Shown: positions 33,027 through 42,441, numbered from the stretch's first letter. The stretch: 64,000 nt of DNA from Rhodobacteraceae bacterium D3-12 (GCA_025916135.1 CP104793.1:1736001-1800000); one strand, 5' to 3'. Notes: generated from the letters alone by a model not told the origin. Made by a program: numbers and translations.

Positions 33027-33130
33027 GGGGGCCTCGGCGTATTTCCTGATAAATCATATAAGGATCGTGGTGCAGGCCGTAAAGGGGGGGCGGTGCGACA
33101 AAGGTTAATCGCACCGATCGGTGTGATTTA

Positions 33131-33160
33131 GGGGGGTGACCTTCGGCTGACTTCCGGCTG
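33131..33160 (+). repeat. Dispersed 30-nt repeat, copy 1
   Basis: GGGGGGTGACCTTCGGCTGA followed by CTTCCGGCTG. A copy at 52687-52716 differs at one base. It has internal CGGCTGA/CGGCTG direct repeats. It lies in the 290-bp gap between the sufT start and the enoyl-CoA hydratase stop, a gap that also holds TTAACGCGCGTTAA and the paired palindromes. Confidence 0.8.
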
Positions 33161-33276
33161 CAATGCGTATGACATCCGATTCCTGAATATGTTAACGCGC
33201 GTTAAGGTTAATTCAGCGTTCGGTGCGGCCTGACGTGGCGTTGAAACCATGGTGCGGCGCATGCTGTGGCGCGGTT

Positions 33277-33321
33277 AAAATCCGTGACGGATTTTTGGCT
33301 GATTTCCGTGACGGAAATCAG
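33277..33321. repeat. Paired-palindrome element, copy 2 (19 + 3 + 23 nt)
   Basis: The first palindrome, 33277-33295, has arms AAAATCCGT and ACGGATTTT. The second, 33299-33321, has arms CTGATTTCCGT and ACGGAAATCAG. Each has a central G and the core CCGTGACGG. The architecture is identical to 8918-8962 while the outer arm bases differ in a compensating way. The stop codon of the enoyl-CoA hydratase gene is inside the second palindrome. Confidence 0.9.
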
Positions 33322-34103
33322 TTGGCTTTCCAGCGAGAGCGCGCTTCGTGCGCGATGCGATCGGGGTCCATGAAGTGCGAGACCATCACCTCGGTCGCGG
33401 AGTCATAGGCCGAGGCGATGTCCATATCGAGGTGCGCATTGGTGCAGGCTTTGCCCGCCGCGATCGGGCCGAGGTTATAGGCGGTCATCGCGTGGGCGAG
33501 GTCGTTGACATGCGCCGCAATTTCTGAGGCGGGCTTCACCTCGTTTATCAAGCCGGCGCGCAGGGCCCATGCGGCGTCTTTGGGCGCGCCGGTGAGCAAG
33601 AGCTCCATCAGGTGTTTGCGCCCCACCGCGCGTGACACGGTCACGGCAGGCGTGGTGCAAAAGCCGCCATTGCGCACACCGGGCAGGCAGAATGTGGCCG
33701 CATCGGTGGCGAAAGCCAGATCACAGGCGGCGACGATTTGCAGCCCCGCGGCGGTTGCGATGCCTTCGACGCGCGCGATGGTGGGTTTGGGGCAATTGGT
33801 GATCGCCTGCATCATCGCGGCGCAGGCCTCGAACAGGCGGGTGAGGAAGGCTTCGCCCGAGTCATCATCGTCGCGGTGGCGGGAAATTTCCTTGAGGTCG
33901 TGACCGGCGCAGAAGATATGGCCCGGCCCATGCAGGATCAGCACGCGCGTGGCGTCATCCTGGCTTGCGGTGGTGACGGCCTCGTGCAGGGCGGTGATCA
34001 TAGCGAGGGAGAGCGGATGCGCCTTGCCGTTCAGCAGCGTGAGGGTCGTCATGCCGTCAGTTGTTTCGCTATGGACGAGGTCGGCGGTGGTCATCTGGTT
34101 CAT
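33318..34103 (-). CDS. Enoyl-CoA hydratase/isomerase family protein
   Basis: A 261-residue crotonase-fold protein that starts MNQMTTADLVHSE after AGGAGAG. It has the CoA-binding ILHGPGHIFCAGHDLKEI near residue 56 and the oxyanion-hole loop ARVEGIATAAGLQIVAACDL near 110. The catalytic Glu positions of true hydratases are not obvious: the second-site region reads LPGVRNGGFCTTPAVTVSR, where a Glu often sits. It may therefore catalyse another crotonase reaction. It stands alone, divergent from tgt, and its stop lies inside a palindrome repeat. Confidence 0.9.
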   Translation of the reverse strand: MNQMTTADLVHSETTDGMTTLTLLNGKAHPLSLAMITALHEAVTTASQDDATRVLILHGPGHIFCAGHDLKEISRHRDDDDSGEAFLTRLFEACAAMMQAITNCPKPTIARVEGIATAAGLQIVAACDLAFATDAATFCLPGVRNGGFCTTPAVTVSRAVGRKHLMELLLTGAPKDAAWALRAGLINEVKPASEIAAHVNDLAHAMTAYNLGPIAAGKACTNAHLDMDIASAYDSATEVMVSHFMDPDRIAHEARSRWKAN

Positions 34104-34304
34104 GTAAGCTCTCCTTCTTGGGCGGGAGTGTGGCGCAAGGGGGGGCAACTGTCCATGGCTGGCGCGGCGCGAGGGGCGAGGAGGAAACGCTTGGGACCGC
34201 GCGCAACCGAAGTCTAACATTGGTTGCGTGTCGGGCGAATGTCGGGCGGGTTTTCGCGTGCTGCCCCCTTGGCAAAGCCCGCGTCTTGCGCCAAGAGCGG
34301 TGAC

Positions 34305-35435
34305 ATGTCGGAAAAATTCTCATTCAAGCTGAAGGCCACGGATGGCGCCGCGCGCACCGGGGTGATCGAAACGCCAAGGGGCGAGGTGCGCACGCCCGCG
34401 TTCATGCCCGTGGGCACCGCCGCCACGGTCAAGGCGATGCTGCCCGAAAGCGTGCGCGAAACCGGCGCCGATATCCTGCTTGGCAATACCTATCATTTGA
34501 TGCTGCGTCCCGGTGCAGAGCGGGTGGCGCGTTTGGGCGGCTTGCACAAGTTCATGAATTGGGAGCGTCCGATCCTGACCGATAGTGGCGGGTTTCAGGT
34601 GATGAGCCTTGCCGGGTTGCGCAAGCTGACCGAAGAGGGTGTGACCTTCAAGAGCCATATTGACGGCTCGAAACATGTGCTGAGCCCCGAGAGCAGCATG
34701 GAGATCCAGCGCCTGTTGGGCAGCGATATCGTGATGTGTTTTGACGAATGTCCGGCCCTGCCTGCGGATCGCGAACGGATTGCCGAGAGCATGCGCCTGT
34801 CGATGCGGTGGGCGGCGCGGTCGCGCGACGCGTTTGGCGACCGGCCGGGTCATGCGTTGTTCGGGATTATGCAGGGCGGGCTGGAGTCTGATCTGCGCGA
34901 GGAAAGTGCCGAGGCGTTGAAGGCAATCGGGTTTGAGGGCTATGCGATTGGCGGGCTGGCCGTGGGCGAGGGGCAGGAGGCGATGTTTGATTGTCTCGAC
35001 TATGCGCCGGGGTATTTGCCCGAAGATCGCCCGCGCTATTTGATGGGTGTGGGCAAGCCGGATGATATTGTCGGCGCGGTGAAACGCGGTGTGGACATGA
35101 TGGATTGCGTGTTGCCGAGCCGTTCGGGACGGACGGGGCAGGTGTTTACGCGCCGTGGTGTGGTCAACATCAAGAATGCGCGTCATGCGGATGACCCGAG
35201 GCCGCTCGATGAGGCGTGCACATGTCCGGCGTGCCGGAGTTATTCGCGGGCCTATTTGCATCATGTGTTTCGCGCACAAGAGATGATTTCGGGGATGCTT
35301 TTGACCTGGCACAACCTGCATTATTTCCAAGAGATCATGGACGGCATGCGCGGCACGATTGCCGAGGGGCGGTTCGAGGCCTGGGAGGCGGCGTTTCATG
35401 CGGGCCGGGCCGAGGGCGATATAGAGCCGCTTTGA
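34305..35435 (+). CDS. tgt: tRNA-guanine transglycosylase (queuine synthesis)
   Basis: A 376-residue enzyme that exchanges the anticodon guanine of Asn, Asp, His and Tyr tRNAs for preQ1. Visible are the nucleophile region [16 protein letters not shown] (Asp near residue 92), FDECPALPA, the second Asp in [17 protein letters not shown], and the zinc site [16 protein letters not shown] near 305. The start at 34305 gives the standard N-terminus ([20 protein letters not shown]); a longer open frame upstream has no family similarity. Confidence 0.97.
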   Translation: MSEKFSFKLKATDGAARTGVIETPRGEVRTPAFMPVGTAATVKAMLPESVRETGADILLGNTYHLMLRPGAERVARLGGLHKFMNWERPILTDSGGFQVMSLAGLRKLTEEGVTFKSHIDGSKHVLSPESSMEIQRLLGSDIVMCFDECPALPADRERIAESMRLSMRWAARSRDAFGDRPGHALFGIMQGGLESDLREESAEALKAIGFEGYAIGGLAVGEGQEAMFDCLDYAPGYLPEDRPRYLMGVGKPDDIVGAVKRGVDMMDCVLPSRSGRTGQVFTRRGVVNIKNARHADDPRPLDEACTCPACRSYSRAYLHHVFRAQEMISGMLLTWHNLHYFQEIMDGMRGTIAEGRFEAWEAAFHAGRAEGDIEPL

Positions 35436-35875
35436 GGTGAGAGCGGAACGGTGGGACGGCGCTCCTGCTGTGCGCAGGTCGCCCCGCCCGCCGTCCCGAT
35501 GCCTCTGGCGGGGATATTTTTGGTCAAGATGAAGCGATTGGTGGGCGGATTTGCCCAGCGGGGCGAATTTGGAAGGCGTGGAAAGAGGGTGGATCTGCCG
35601 GGTTTGAGGCGGAAAACGCGCCGAAATTCGCGAAATTTGCACGAATTTTCGGGAAATGGGTAAAAAAGCGTCTGTAAAGGCGGGAAAAACACGGCTGTCT
35701 TAACTGCGAGGGCAATCGTGTCTTGCGGGCGCAGGCGTGGGCGGGCATTCTGCCGGGCAAAGGTTGAATCTGGCTCAGGCAAGGCCCAGATTAACTTTCC
35801 GGAAACGTGGAGATGCCTTGAACTGCCTCGATGAGGGGTCGGGCGTCTTGCCAAGAACAAGGACCAGAGCAAATT
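35436..35875. other. 440-bp intergenic region tgt-lon
   Basis: No convincing gene. It holds one copy of the dispersed ATATTTT/ATGAAG repeat (35505-35534), an A/T-rich stretch around 35620-35665, and the lon leader. CTTGAA at 35817 is a possible -35 element, but no matching -10 with heat-shock character is clear. Confidence 0.6.
35505..35534 (+). repeat. Dispersed ATATTTT/ATGAAG repeat, copy after tgt
   Basis: CTGGCGGGGATATTTTTGGT followed by CAAGATGAAG. It lacks the large GGGGG-CTGG-CCCCC hairpin found beside the copies at 46812, 53490, 56881 and 61862. Confidence 0.75.
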
Positions 35876-38290
35876 ATGAGCATGCAAGAGCCACTGAACG
35901 CTTCTTACCCGGTGCTGCCGCTGCGCGATATTGTGGTGTTCCCACATATGATTGTGCCGCTTTTCGTTGGCCGTGAAAAATCGGTGCGCGCGCTGGAAGA
36001 AGTGATGGCCGATGACAAGCAGATCCTGCTGTCGAGCCAGATCGACCCGGCCATTGATGAGCCGGAAGCAAGTGGGATTTACAAGGCCGGGGTTCTGGCC
36101 AATGTGCTGCAACTGTTGAAGCTGCCCGATGGCACCGTGAAGGTGTTGGTTGAGGGTGTGGCGCGGGTGCGGATTACCGAATACCTTGAAAATGATAACT
36201 TTTTCGAGGCGCGGGCCGAGTATTTGACCGAAATGCCGGGCGATGCGGCGACGCTTGAAGCCTTGCAGCGCACTGTGACGGCGGAGTTTGAACGCTATGC
36301 CAAAGTGCGCAAGAATATCCCGGAAGAGGCGCTTGCGGCTGTGGCGGAAACCGATCAGTCGGCCAAGCTGGCCGATCTTGTGGCCGGGCATCTGGGCATT
36401 GAAGTTGACCAGAAGCAGGACCTGCTTGAGACGTTGAGCGTGAGCGAGCGGCTGGAGAAGGTGTATGGCCTGATGCAGGGCGAGATGAGCGTTCTGCAGG
36501 TCGAGAAGAAGATCAAGACGCGCGTCAAGAGCCAGATGGAGCGCACTCAGCGGGAATATTACCTGAATGAGCAGATGAAGGCCATTCAGAAGGAGCTGGG
36601 TGACGGCGAAGAGGGCGGCAACGAGATTGCCGAGCTGGAAGCCAAAATCGCCGAGACCAAATTCTCGAAAGAGGCGCGGGACAAGGCGGAAGCCGAGCTT
36701 AAGAAGCTGAAGAATATGAGCCCGATGAGCGCCGAGGCGACCGTGGTGCGCAACTATCTCGACTGGATGCTGAGCATTCCGTGGGGGGTGAAGAGCCGCG
36801 TCAAGAAGGACCTGCACAAGGCGCAGGACATTCTGGATCAGGACCACTATGGCCTTGAAAAGGTTAAAGAACGGATCGTTGAGTATCTTGCGGTGCAGCA
36901 GCGCAGCAAGAAGCTTAAAGGGCCGATCATGTGTCTGGTTGGACCGCCGGGCGTGGGTAAAACCTCGCTTGGGAAATCGGTTGCCAAGGCGACGGGGCGC
37001 GAATTTATCCGCATCAGTCTTGGTGGGGTGCGCGATGAGAGCGAAATTCGCGGGCATCGGCGGACCTATATCGGCTCGATGCCGGGCAAGATCATTCAGG
37101 CGCTGAAAAAGGCCAAGACGACGAACCCGCTTATCCTGCTCGATGAGATCGACAAGATGGGGCAGGATTTCCGCGGTGATCCGGCGAGCGCCATGCTCGA
37201 AGTGCTTGATCCGGAGCAGAATTCCACTTTTGTCGACCACTATATGGAAGTGGAATACGACCTTTCCAACGTCATGTTCCTGACCACTTCGAACAGCTAT
37301 AACATGCCGGGGCCTCTGCTGGACCGGATGGAGATTATTCCGCTGGCGGGGTATACCGAGGACGAAAAGCGCGAGATTGCCAAGCAGCATTTGCTCGACA
37401 AGCAGGTCAAGAACCACGGTCTCAAGAAAGGCGAGTTCACGGTTGAGGACAGCGCGTTGACCGCGATTATCCGCCATTACACCCGCGAGGCGGGGGTGCG
37501 GAACCTTGAGCGTGAGATCGCCAAGATTGCCCGTAAGGCGGTGACGCGGATCGTTAAGAAAGAGGATGAGAAGATCGTCGTAAGTGACGAGAATATCGAC
37601 GATTTCCTTGGCGTGAAGAAGTTCCGTTATGGGCTTGCTGAAGAAGAGGATCAGGTCGGTGTTGTGACCGGTCTGGCCTATACTTCGGTCGGCGGTGAGT
37701 TGCTGAATATCGAGGCGCTGCGTCTGCCGGGTAAGGGGCGGATGAAGACCACCGGTAAGTTGGGCGACGTGATGAAAGAGAGCATTGATGCGGCGTCATC
37801 TTATGTACGCTCGATCGCGCCGCAAATCGGGGTGAAACCGCCGCAGTTCGAGAAGTGGGACATTCACGTTCACGTGCCGGACGGGGCGACGCCCAAGGAC
37901 GGGCCGAGTGCCGGTCTTGCGATGGTGACGTCGATTGTTTCGGTTCTGACGGGCATTCCGGTGCGCAAGGATATTGCGATGACGGGTGAGGTGTCTCTGC
38001 GTGGCAATGCGATGCCGATTGGCGGCTTGAAAGAGAAGCTGTTGGCGGCGCTGCGTGGCGGGATCAAGACGGTTTTGATCCCCGAGGAGAACGAGAAGGA
38101 TCTGGCGGAAATTCCGGACAATGTGAAAGAGGGATTGAACATCATCCCTGTGAATCACGTCTCGGAAGTGCTTGAAAAAGCGCTGGTTTCTGCGCCCGAA
38201 GCCGTTGAGTGGGACGAGGCGGCCGAAGAGGCGGCTGCGGCTGCTGCTCTGGCGGCGAAGGGAGAGGGTTCGGGCGCGACGGCGCATTAA
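35876..38290 (+). CDS. lon: ATP-dependent protease Lon
   Basis: An 804-residue Lon (LonA). It has the N-terminal substrate domain (YPVLPLRDIVVFPHMIVPLF), a coiled-coil region with REYYLNEQMKAIQKELG, and the AAA+ domain with Walker A GPPGVGKTSLGKS near residue 357 and Walker B PLILLDEIDKMG. The protease domain has the Ser-Lys dyad: Ser in KDGPSAGLAMVTS and Lys in GLKEKLLAALRGG. It degrades misfolded and regulatory proteins. The start is the ATG at 35876; a longer frame to 35831 is not conserved. The Ala/Glu-rich tail is usual for this group. A hairpin terminator follows. Confidence 0.97.
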   Translation: MSMQEPLNASYPVLPLRDIVVFPHMIVPLFVGREKSVRALEEVMADDKQILLSSQIDPAIDEPEASGIYKAGVLANVLQLLKLPDGTVKVLVEGVARVRITEYLENDNFFEARAEYLTEMPGDAATLEALQRTVTAEFERYAKVRKNIPEEALAAVAETDQSAKLADLVAGHLGIEVDQKQDLLETLSVSERLEKVYGLMQGEMSVLQVEKKIKTRVKSQMERTQREYYLNEQMKAIQKELGDGEEGGNEIAELEAKIAETKFSKEARDKAEAELKKLKNMSPMSAEATVVRNYLDWMLSIPWGVKSRVKKDLHKAQDILDQDHYGLEKVKERIVEYLAVQQRSKKLKGPIMCLVGPPGVGKTSLGKSVAKATGREFIRISLGGVRDESEIRGHRRTYIGSMPGKIIQALKKAKTTNPLILLDEIDKMGQDFRGDPASAMLEVLDPEQNSTFVDHYMEVEYDLSNVMFLTTSNSYNMPGPLLDRMEIIPLAGYTEDEKREIAKQHLLDKQVKNHGLKKGEFTVEDSALTAIIRHYTREAGVRNLEREIAKIARKAVTRIVKKEDEKIVVSDENIDDFLGVKKFRYGLAEEEDQVGVVTGLAYTSVGGELLNIEALRLPGKGRMKTTGKLGDVMKESIDAASSYVRSIAPQIGVKPPQFEKWDIHVHVPDGATPKDGPSAGLAMVTSIVSVLTGIPVRKDIAMTGEVSLRGNAMPIGGLKEKLLAALRGGIKTVLIPEENEKDLAEIPDNVKEGLNIIPVNHVSEVLEKALVSAPEAVEWDEAAEEAAAAAALAAKGEGSGATAH

Positions 38291-38327
38291 GCCCCGCGCC
38301 GGCTTTGCCCCGGTTTGAAAGAAATGG

Positions 38328-38370
38328 CTGGCCGCCTTTGGGATACTCTCCCGGAGGCGGCCGGTTTCGT
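38328..38370 (+). terminator. Probable lon terminator
   Basis: Stem GGCCGCCT/AGGCGGCC around a 17-nt loop that itself contains pairing bases, then GGTTTCGTTTT. It lies 38 bp after the lon stop. Confidence 0.75.
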
Positions 38371-38588
38371 TTTGGGGCTTTGGTTTGAGAGGAGGCGTTG
38401 GGGCGAGCCGCGGATACGTGATGCATAAGCGCGTGTCAGATGCATGCATCCGGTCGTTTTATGAGGAAAACCGCAGTGGAACAGGGGGCTGTGGCAACTT
38501 ACCCTAGATATTGGGGGGGTAAGTTGTTAAGCTACTAGGCATAATAAAAACACCACTTCGAGTAGTTGTAACCAGAGGCGAGACAGAC

Positions 38589-39206
38589 ATGGCACCCCGC
38601 AAGACCACCGGCCGTAAGACGGCCACCACGACGCGTGCAGCGTCGAAAAAGACCACAGCATCCAAGGCGAAGAGCCCGGCCACCGCGGCGAGTGCGACGC
38701 GCAAAACGGCGGCGAAAAAGCCCGCCACGACGGCGCGTAAGAGCGCGAGCAAGGCTCCGGTCGCTGGGGGAGCGAGCGTTACGCCGGAGGTTGCGGTCAA
38801 AGACGCGGTGAAAACACCGGTAAAGGCTTCGGCCAAGGTTCCGGCGGCAGCGCCTGTGGAGCCGGTTGTGGTGAGCGAAGTCACCCCCGTTGTGACCGGC
38901 GCGACCCTGCGCAAGAAAGAATTCATTGAACTGGTGACCGAAAAGGCCGGGATCAAGCGGCGCGACGCAAAGGCGGCCCTTGAGGCGGCGCTTGAGGTGT
39001 TGGGCGAGGCGATTGCCGACGGTCAGGAAATCAACCTTCCGGGTTTTGGCAAGCTCAAGGTCACACGCAGCAAGACGCTGTCGAACGGGAAGGTGTTTAC
39101 CACGCGCATTCGCCAACCTCTGGTCAAGCCGGATGAGGGCGGAACGGACAAGGCCGGGTCAGAGGCTGCGGGCGATAAAGACCCACTTGCAGAGGCTGCC
39201 GAGTAA
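38589..39206 (+). CDS. HU-family DNA-binding protein with histone H1-like N-terminal tail
   Basis: A 205-residue protein in two parts. Residues 1-100 are a Lys/Ala/Thr/Ser/Pro-rich low-complexity tail (RKTTGRKTATTTRAASKKTT; KTAAKKPATTARKSASKAP) like eukaryotic H1 tails. Residues 107-180 are an HU/IHF fold (LRKKEFIELVTEKAGIKRRD, LGEAIADGQEINLPGFGKLK, then an arm segment with TRIRQPLVKP). The tail is expected to bind DNA without sequence preference and the HU domain to bend it. Unlike ordinary HU (90 residues) this is over twice the size. It has a good ribosome site (GAGGCGAGAC) and is followed by tRNA-Val. Confidence 0.9.
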   Translation: MAPRKTTGRKTATTTRAASKKTTASKAKSPATAASATRKTAAKKPATTARKSASKAPVAGGASVTPEVAVKDAVKTPVKASAKVPAAAPVEPVVVSEVTPVVTGATLRKKEFIELVTEKAGIKRRDAKAALEAALEVLGEAIADGQEINLPGFGKLKVTRSKTLSNGKVFTTRIRQPLVKPDEGGTDKAGSEAAGDKDPLAEAAE

Positions 39207-39225
39207 CGCTAGAAGCCCCCGCAAT

Positions 39226-39300
39226 GGGTGATTAGCTCAGTGGTAGAGCGCTTCGTTCACATCGAAGATGTCAGGAGTTCAAATCTCTTATCACCCACCA
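39226..39300 (+). tRNA. tRNA-Val (anticodon CAC)
   Basis: A 75-nt cloverleaf. Acceptor arms GGGTGAT/ATCACCC, D arm GCTCAGTGGTAGAGC, anticodon stem CTTCG/CGAAG with loop TTCACAT (anticodon CAC, reads GTG), T arm with GTTCAAATC, and an encoded CCA. A T-run follows within 15 bp. Confidence 0.96.
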
Positions 39301-39740
39301 ACTATCTGGTTTTTTTGAGAGACAGCGGCAGCTGCGCGGGTTGATGGGATGACCTGCGCGTATCGCTTTTGGCGTTCCTTTTGGGGAGGGCTTTTCGGTG
39401 CGCGCATTAACGTTTTCAGGGGTCACTCAGCTTGTTCGTTAGCGTCGAAATTTAGCGGCTGAACGGGCGGGGCAACCGCACGGGCGGCGCATTGTTTTGG
39501 TCTTTTCGCGGCGTCACGCGGTTGTGAGGCGGCGTGCGAAAGGGGATTGGTTTTGGCGCGCTCCTGATTGGAAAAAATTGTTTTAAAACAGGTGTTAGGA
39601 AGGGTTTCTTTATAGGCTCTCAGCACTCCCGGCTGACGCGGGGGAAGCAATGGGGTTTGAAGTTTTATCGGAACCATCGTCGGTTGCGCACGTTGTTCGA
39701 CCACAGCCTGAAACGGCACCAACGACGAATGGAGAGACCA
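39301..39740. other. 440-bp intergenic region, tRNA-Val to exported protein
   Basis: No gene I can support. Features seen are a TTTTTTT run just after the tRNA, probably its terminator, and an A/T patch (AAAAAATTGTTTTAAAACA, about 39573-39591) that may belong to a promoter of the downstream gene. Open frames crossing here are not conserved in style. Confidence 0.6.
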
Positions 39741-40247
39741 ATGAAAACCCTGATTCTGAGCGCCGCCCTGACCAGTACTCTTGCCCTGACCGGTGCAGCC
39801 CATGCAGATAAGATGATGGTCAAGGACATCGACGTGATGACCGATATGGCGGCGATTGAAAACGCCAAGGCCGCCGGTGTGTGGAAAACTGTTGATGGCA
39901 CGCTGGAGGAAGCGCTTCTGGCCCGATTGACCGACCGCATCAGCGACAAAGGCGCCATCATCACCATTGATATTGACGAGGTATCGCTCGCCAACAACTT
40001 CGAGATTGCCAACAATCTCGCTGACTCGACTCTGAAAGGCTGGGTCAAGATCGAGCGGACCTATGACGAGAAGGGCGAAGTGGTTGAGCTTCCCGAAGAG
40101 CTTTATGAGCTGAGCGTGACCGCTCTGGAAGCCAAGGCCTATTACCCGGAAGGCACCGATATGGAGACGGTCAAGGTCAACAGCGATGTGTTCTACACCG
40201 CGATGATCGCCGCATTTGCCGATAACGTGGTTGAAAAGCTGCAATAA
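39741..40247 (+). CDS. Exported protein of unknown function
   Basis: A 168-residue protein with a clean signal peptide (MKTLILSAALTSTLALTGAA, cleavage after AHA) and GGAGAG before the ATG. The mature part is acidic and mostly alpha/beta (VWKTVDGTLEEALLARLTDR; AIITIDIDEVSLANNFEIAN; GWVKIERTYDEKGEVVELPE). The alternating pattern suggests a small periplasmic domain. I do not recognise the family, though similar short exported proteins are common in the Roseobacter group. It is single and not in an operon. Confidence 0.8.
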   Translation: MKTLILSAALTSTLALTGAAHADKMMVKDIDVMTDMAAIENAKAAGVWKTVDGTLEEALLARLTDRISDKGAIITIDIDEVSLANNFEIANNLADSTLKGWVKIERTYDEKGEVVELPEELYELSVTALEAKAYYPEGTDMETVKVNSDVFYTAMIAAFADNVVEKLQ

Positions 40248-40431
40248 CGCTTTGATGGCGTGGCGGGGGATTTGCCCCGCTGAATGAGCAATGACGCGAC
40301 TGGCCCGGCTGTCTTGAATGACGGTCGGGCCAGTTCTTTTGTGGTCTTTTGTGCTGTGACGCTGCGGGTGGGGTTGCCAAGGGGGATGAGCGCGGTTTTC
40401 TTTGGGGCGAAACCTTTTAGGAGATCGAGCG

Positions 40432-41004
40432 ATGATGACCTTGCCACCTTTATACTTTTTGCGTCACGGCGAGACAGATTGGAACCGCGACAAGCGTATT
40501 CAGGGGCAGATGGAAAGCGAGTTGAACGAGCGCGGGCAGGGGCATGCGCTGCGTCAGGGCGAGATCCTGAGCGGGTTGGCGCTGCCCGAAGAGACACGGG
40601 CCTATTGCAGTCCGCAAAAGCGCACCCGTCAGACGGCGGAGCGGGCGTTGGCGCCGATCGGGATCGAGCCGGTTTTTGATGAGCGGCTGAAGGAGGTCCA
40701 TATGGGCGACTGGCAGGGGCTGTATTATCCGGATGTCATTGCCTCGTCACCGGCGCTTGGGCAGATGGGGATTGTCGAGCTGTGTCTGTCGAGCAGCGGC
40801 GAGGGGGAGGATGAGCTTTGGGCGCGGGCAGGGGCGTTTCTTCGGTCGGTGCAGACGCCGGCGATTGTGATCAGCCACGGCATTATGTTGAGTTTTCTGC
40901 GGGCCAAGGCGCGCGGGTTGAGTGTGGCGGATATGGAAACGATGGAGCGCAAGCAGGGCGTGGTTATTGAACTGCGCGACGGGGTGGAAGTGACGCACAG
41001 TTAG
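40432..41004 (+). CDS. Histidine phosphatase family protein
   Basis: A 190-residue member of the phosphoglycerate-mutase-like superfamily. The catalytic RHG motif is in YFLRHGETDWNRDKRIQGQM near residue 10. The supporting Arg is in CSPQKRTRQTAE, the acid in KEVHMGDWQGLY, and the second His in PAIVISHGIMLSF. It transfers or hydrolyses phosphate on an unknown small substrate. The start is placed at 40432, where AGGAGAT precedes two ATGs. Confidence 0.92.
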   Translation: MMTLPPLYFLRHGETDWNRDKRIQGQMESELNERGQGHALRQGEILSGLALPEETRAYCSPQKRTRQTAERALAPIGIEPVFDERLKEVHMGDWQGLYYPDVIASSPALGQMGIVELCLSSSGEGEDELWARAGAFLRSVQTPAIVISHGIMLSFLRAKARGLSVADMETMERKQGVVIELRDGVEVTHS

Positions 41005-41067
41005 ATAGTTAGACTGGCGGTTTGGCAGGCTTGGGGTGGCGTGTTTCTGGAAAGAAGCAAGGGCGCG

Positions 41068-41532
41068 TCAGAGCCGCATCAGATAGGTTTGATGACCGTC
41101 GAGCACCAGCGTGCCGGATTGGTTGTGGATGGTGATGGCGAGGGTCATCGTGCCGGTGGTGTCGCGTTTGTCCAGTTTGGTGATCGTGAACGTCGGGTAG
41201 AGTGTGTCGCCGAGGTAGACCGGGGCGCGGAAACGTGAGGATTGATCAAGAAAGCCGATCAGGGCTTCGCCCATTTGGTGGGCGAGCGGGGCGGCACCGA
41301 TGGCGGCCTGAATCAGCGTTTGATAGCCATGCGCCATGAGGTCACGGTGGCCGAGCCGTTCGAGATAGGCGCGATCATAGTGGATCGGGTGATTGTCGCC
41401 GCTGGCGGTTTGAAAGGCGGCAAAGAGGGCGGAGGTCATGGTGCGCGAGGGGGCGCGAAAGACTTCGCCAAGTTCAAAATCATCGAAGGGGCGCGTCGGG
41501 TGGGTTTGGTGTTTGGTCGGATCGAACGTCAT
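41068..41532 (-). CDS. MaoC-family dehydratase
   Basis: A 154-residue hot-dog fold protein. The hydratase-2 motif is visible with Asp and His in FQTASGDNHPIHYDRAYLE near residue 41, then LMAHGYQTLIQAAIGAAPLA and the strand pair FRAPVYLGDTLYPTFTITKL. Family members hydrate enoyl-CoA esters. It is monocistronic, between the phosphatase and a tRNA gene, and the substrate is unknown. Confidence 0.92.
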   Translation of the reverse strand: MTFDPTKHQTHPTRPFDDFELGEVFRAPSRTMTSALFAAFQTASGDNHPIHYDRAYLERLGHRDLMAHGYQTLIQAAIGAAPLAHQMGEALIGFLDQSSRFRAPVYLGDTLYPTFTITKLDKRDTTGTMTLAITIHNQSGTLVLDGHQTYLMRL

Positions 41533-41667
41533 GATTTGGCTCCTGATTTCGGTTTTGCGCAGGGGAGCCGAACCGGTGACGGAAGGTCAAGTGGAATGTG
41601 ATGTGCAATCGGTGTGGAAAAGGGCTTGCAAGGGACGCGCGGGCGCGGTAATCAGCCACTCGGTTCC

Positions 41668-41743
<76 letters not shown>

Positions 41744-41955
41744 TTTCCCCCTCCGGTTCTTGGATGTAGGTTTGCGCCTTTGACCTGAGCGCAGCGTGCG
41801 ACTTGTGCGTAGCGTGGTTGCTGCATGCTCTGGTTGATCGGCGTGGCATTCGGGCTGTGATGAGTGGCCGCGCTGATTTTTGGCATATTCCTAGACTTGT
41901 TAGTCAGTTCCCCTATGCTCGTTACAATGCATCCGCGTGTTTCTGGGGAGAGGCG

Positions 41956-42393
41956 ATGCCGGAAATTGTGATAGCCGACGACGACTCTGGATTTTTAGAA
42001 GTGCTCTCTGCATTTAGCGAGCGTGCCGGTTGGTCGGTGAAAACCTGTTTGAATGGCGGAGATATTCTGGCGGCGGTTTCAGAAGGGCGGTCACCGGTTT
42101 TGGTGTTGATTGACATCAATATGCCGGTGATGGACGGGATCGCGGCGATCGAAGAGATCATTTTGGTGAAGCGGCCTATGCGGCTGCGTTTTATGTCCGG
42201 GGGCGCGGATGCGCCGATGTTGGCGGCCAAAATGATTGCCCAGGCGCGTGACCTGCCAGTGGGTAACAGCATTTACAAACCGGTCGAGCGCGAAAAATAC
42301 GTGGCCATGTTGGGCGAAGAGGCCATTTTGTTGGATGCGATGTCCGTAACGCGAAACGGCTGGGCAGAGGGCGGCGGAGATAGCGGCGCTTGA
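41956..42393 (+). CDS. Single-domain response regulator
   Basis: A 145-residue CheY-like receiver with no output domain. It has the acidic pair (EIVIADDDSGFLEVLSAF), phospho-Asp in VLIDINMPVMDGIAAIEEI, Ser in RFMSGGADAP and the Lys in NSIYKPVEREKY. It lies 48 bp upstream of a large hybrid kinase on the same strand, so it is the obvious phosphorelay partner. A ribosome site (GGGGAGAGG) precedes the ATG; longer frames upstream are not conserved. Confidence 0.9.
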   Translation: MPEIVIADDDSGFLEVLSAFSERAGWSVKTCLNGGDILAAVSEGRSPVLVLIDINMPVMDGIAAIEEIILVKRPMRLRFMSGGADAPMLAAKMIAQARDLPVGNSIYKPVEREKYVAMLGEEAILLDAMSVTRNGWAEGGGDSGA

Positions 42394-42441
42394 TGGGAAC
42401 GGTGCGCTTGCGCGCATGATATGGAGCACGGGCGCGATTGA

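Noticed and set aside
35396-37477. A 693-codon minus-strand frame opposite lon and tgt
   Set aside because: The Lon and Tgt frames carry all the family motifs; the antisense frame is Leu/Arg/His-rich shadow sequence.
39423-40244. A 273-codon minus-strand frame opposite the exported protein and its leader
   Set aside because: It is a shadow: the plus frame has a signal peptide and ribosome site, and the minus frame has none.
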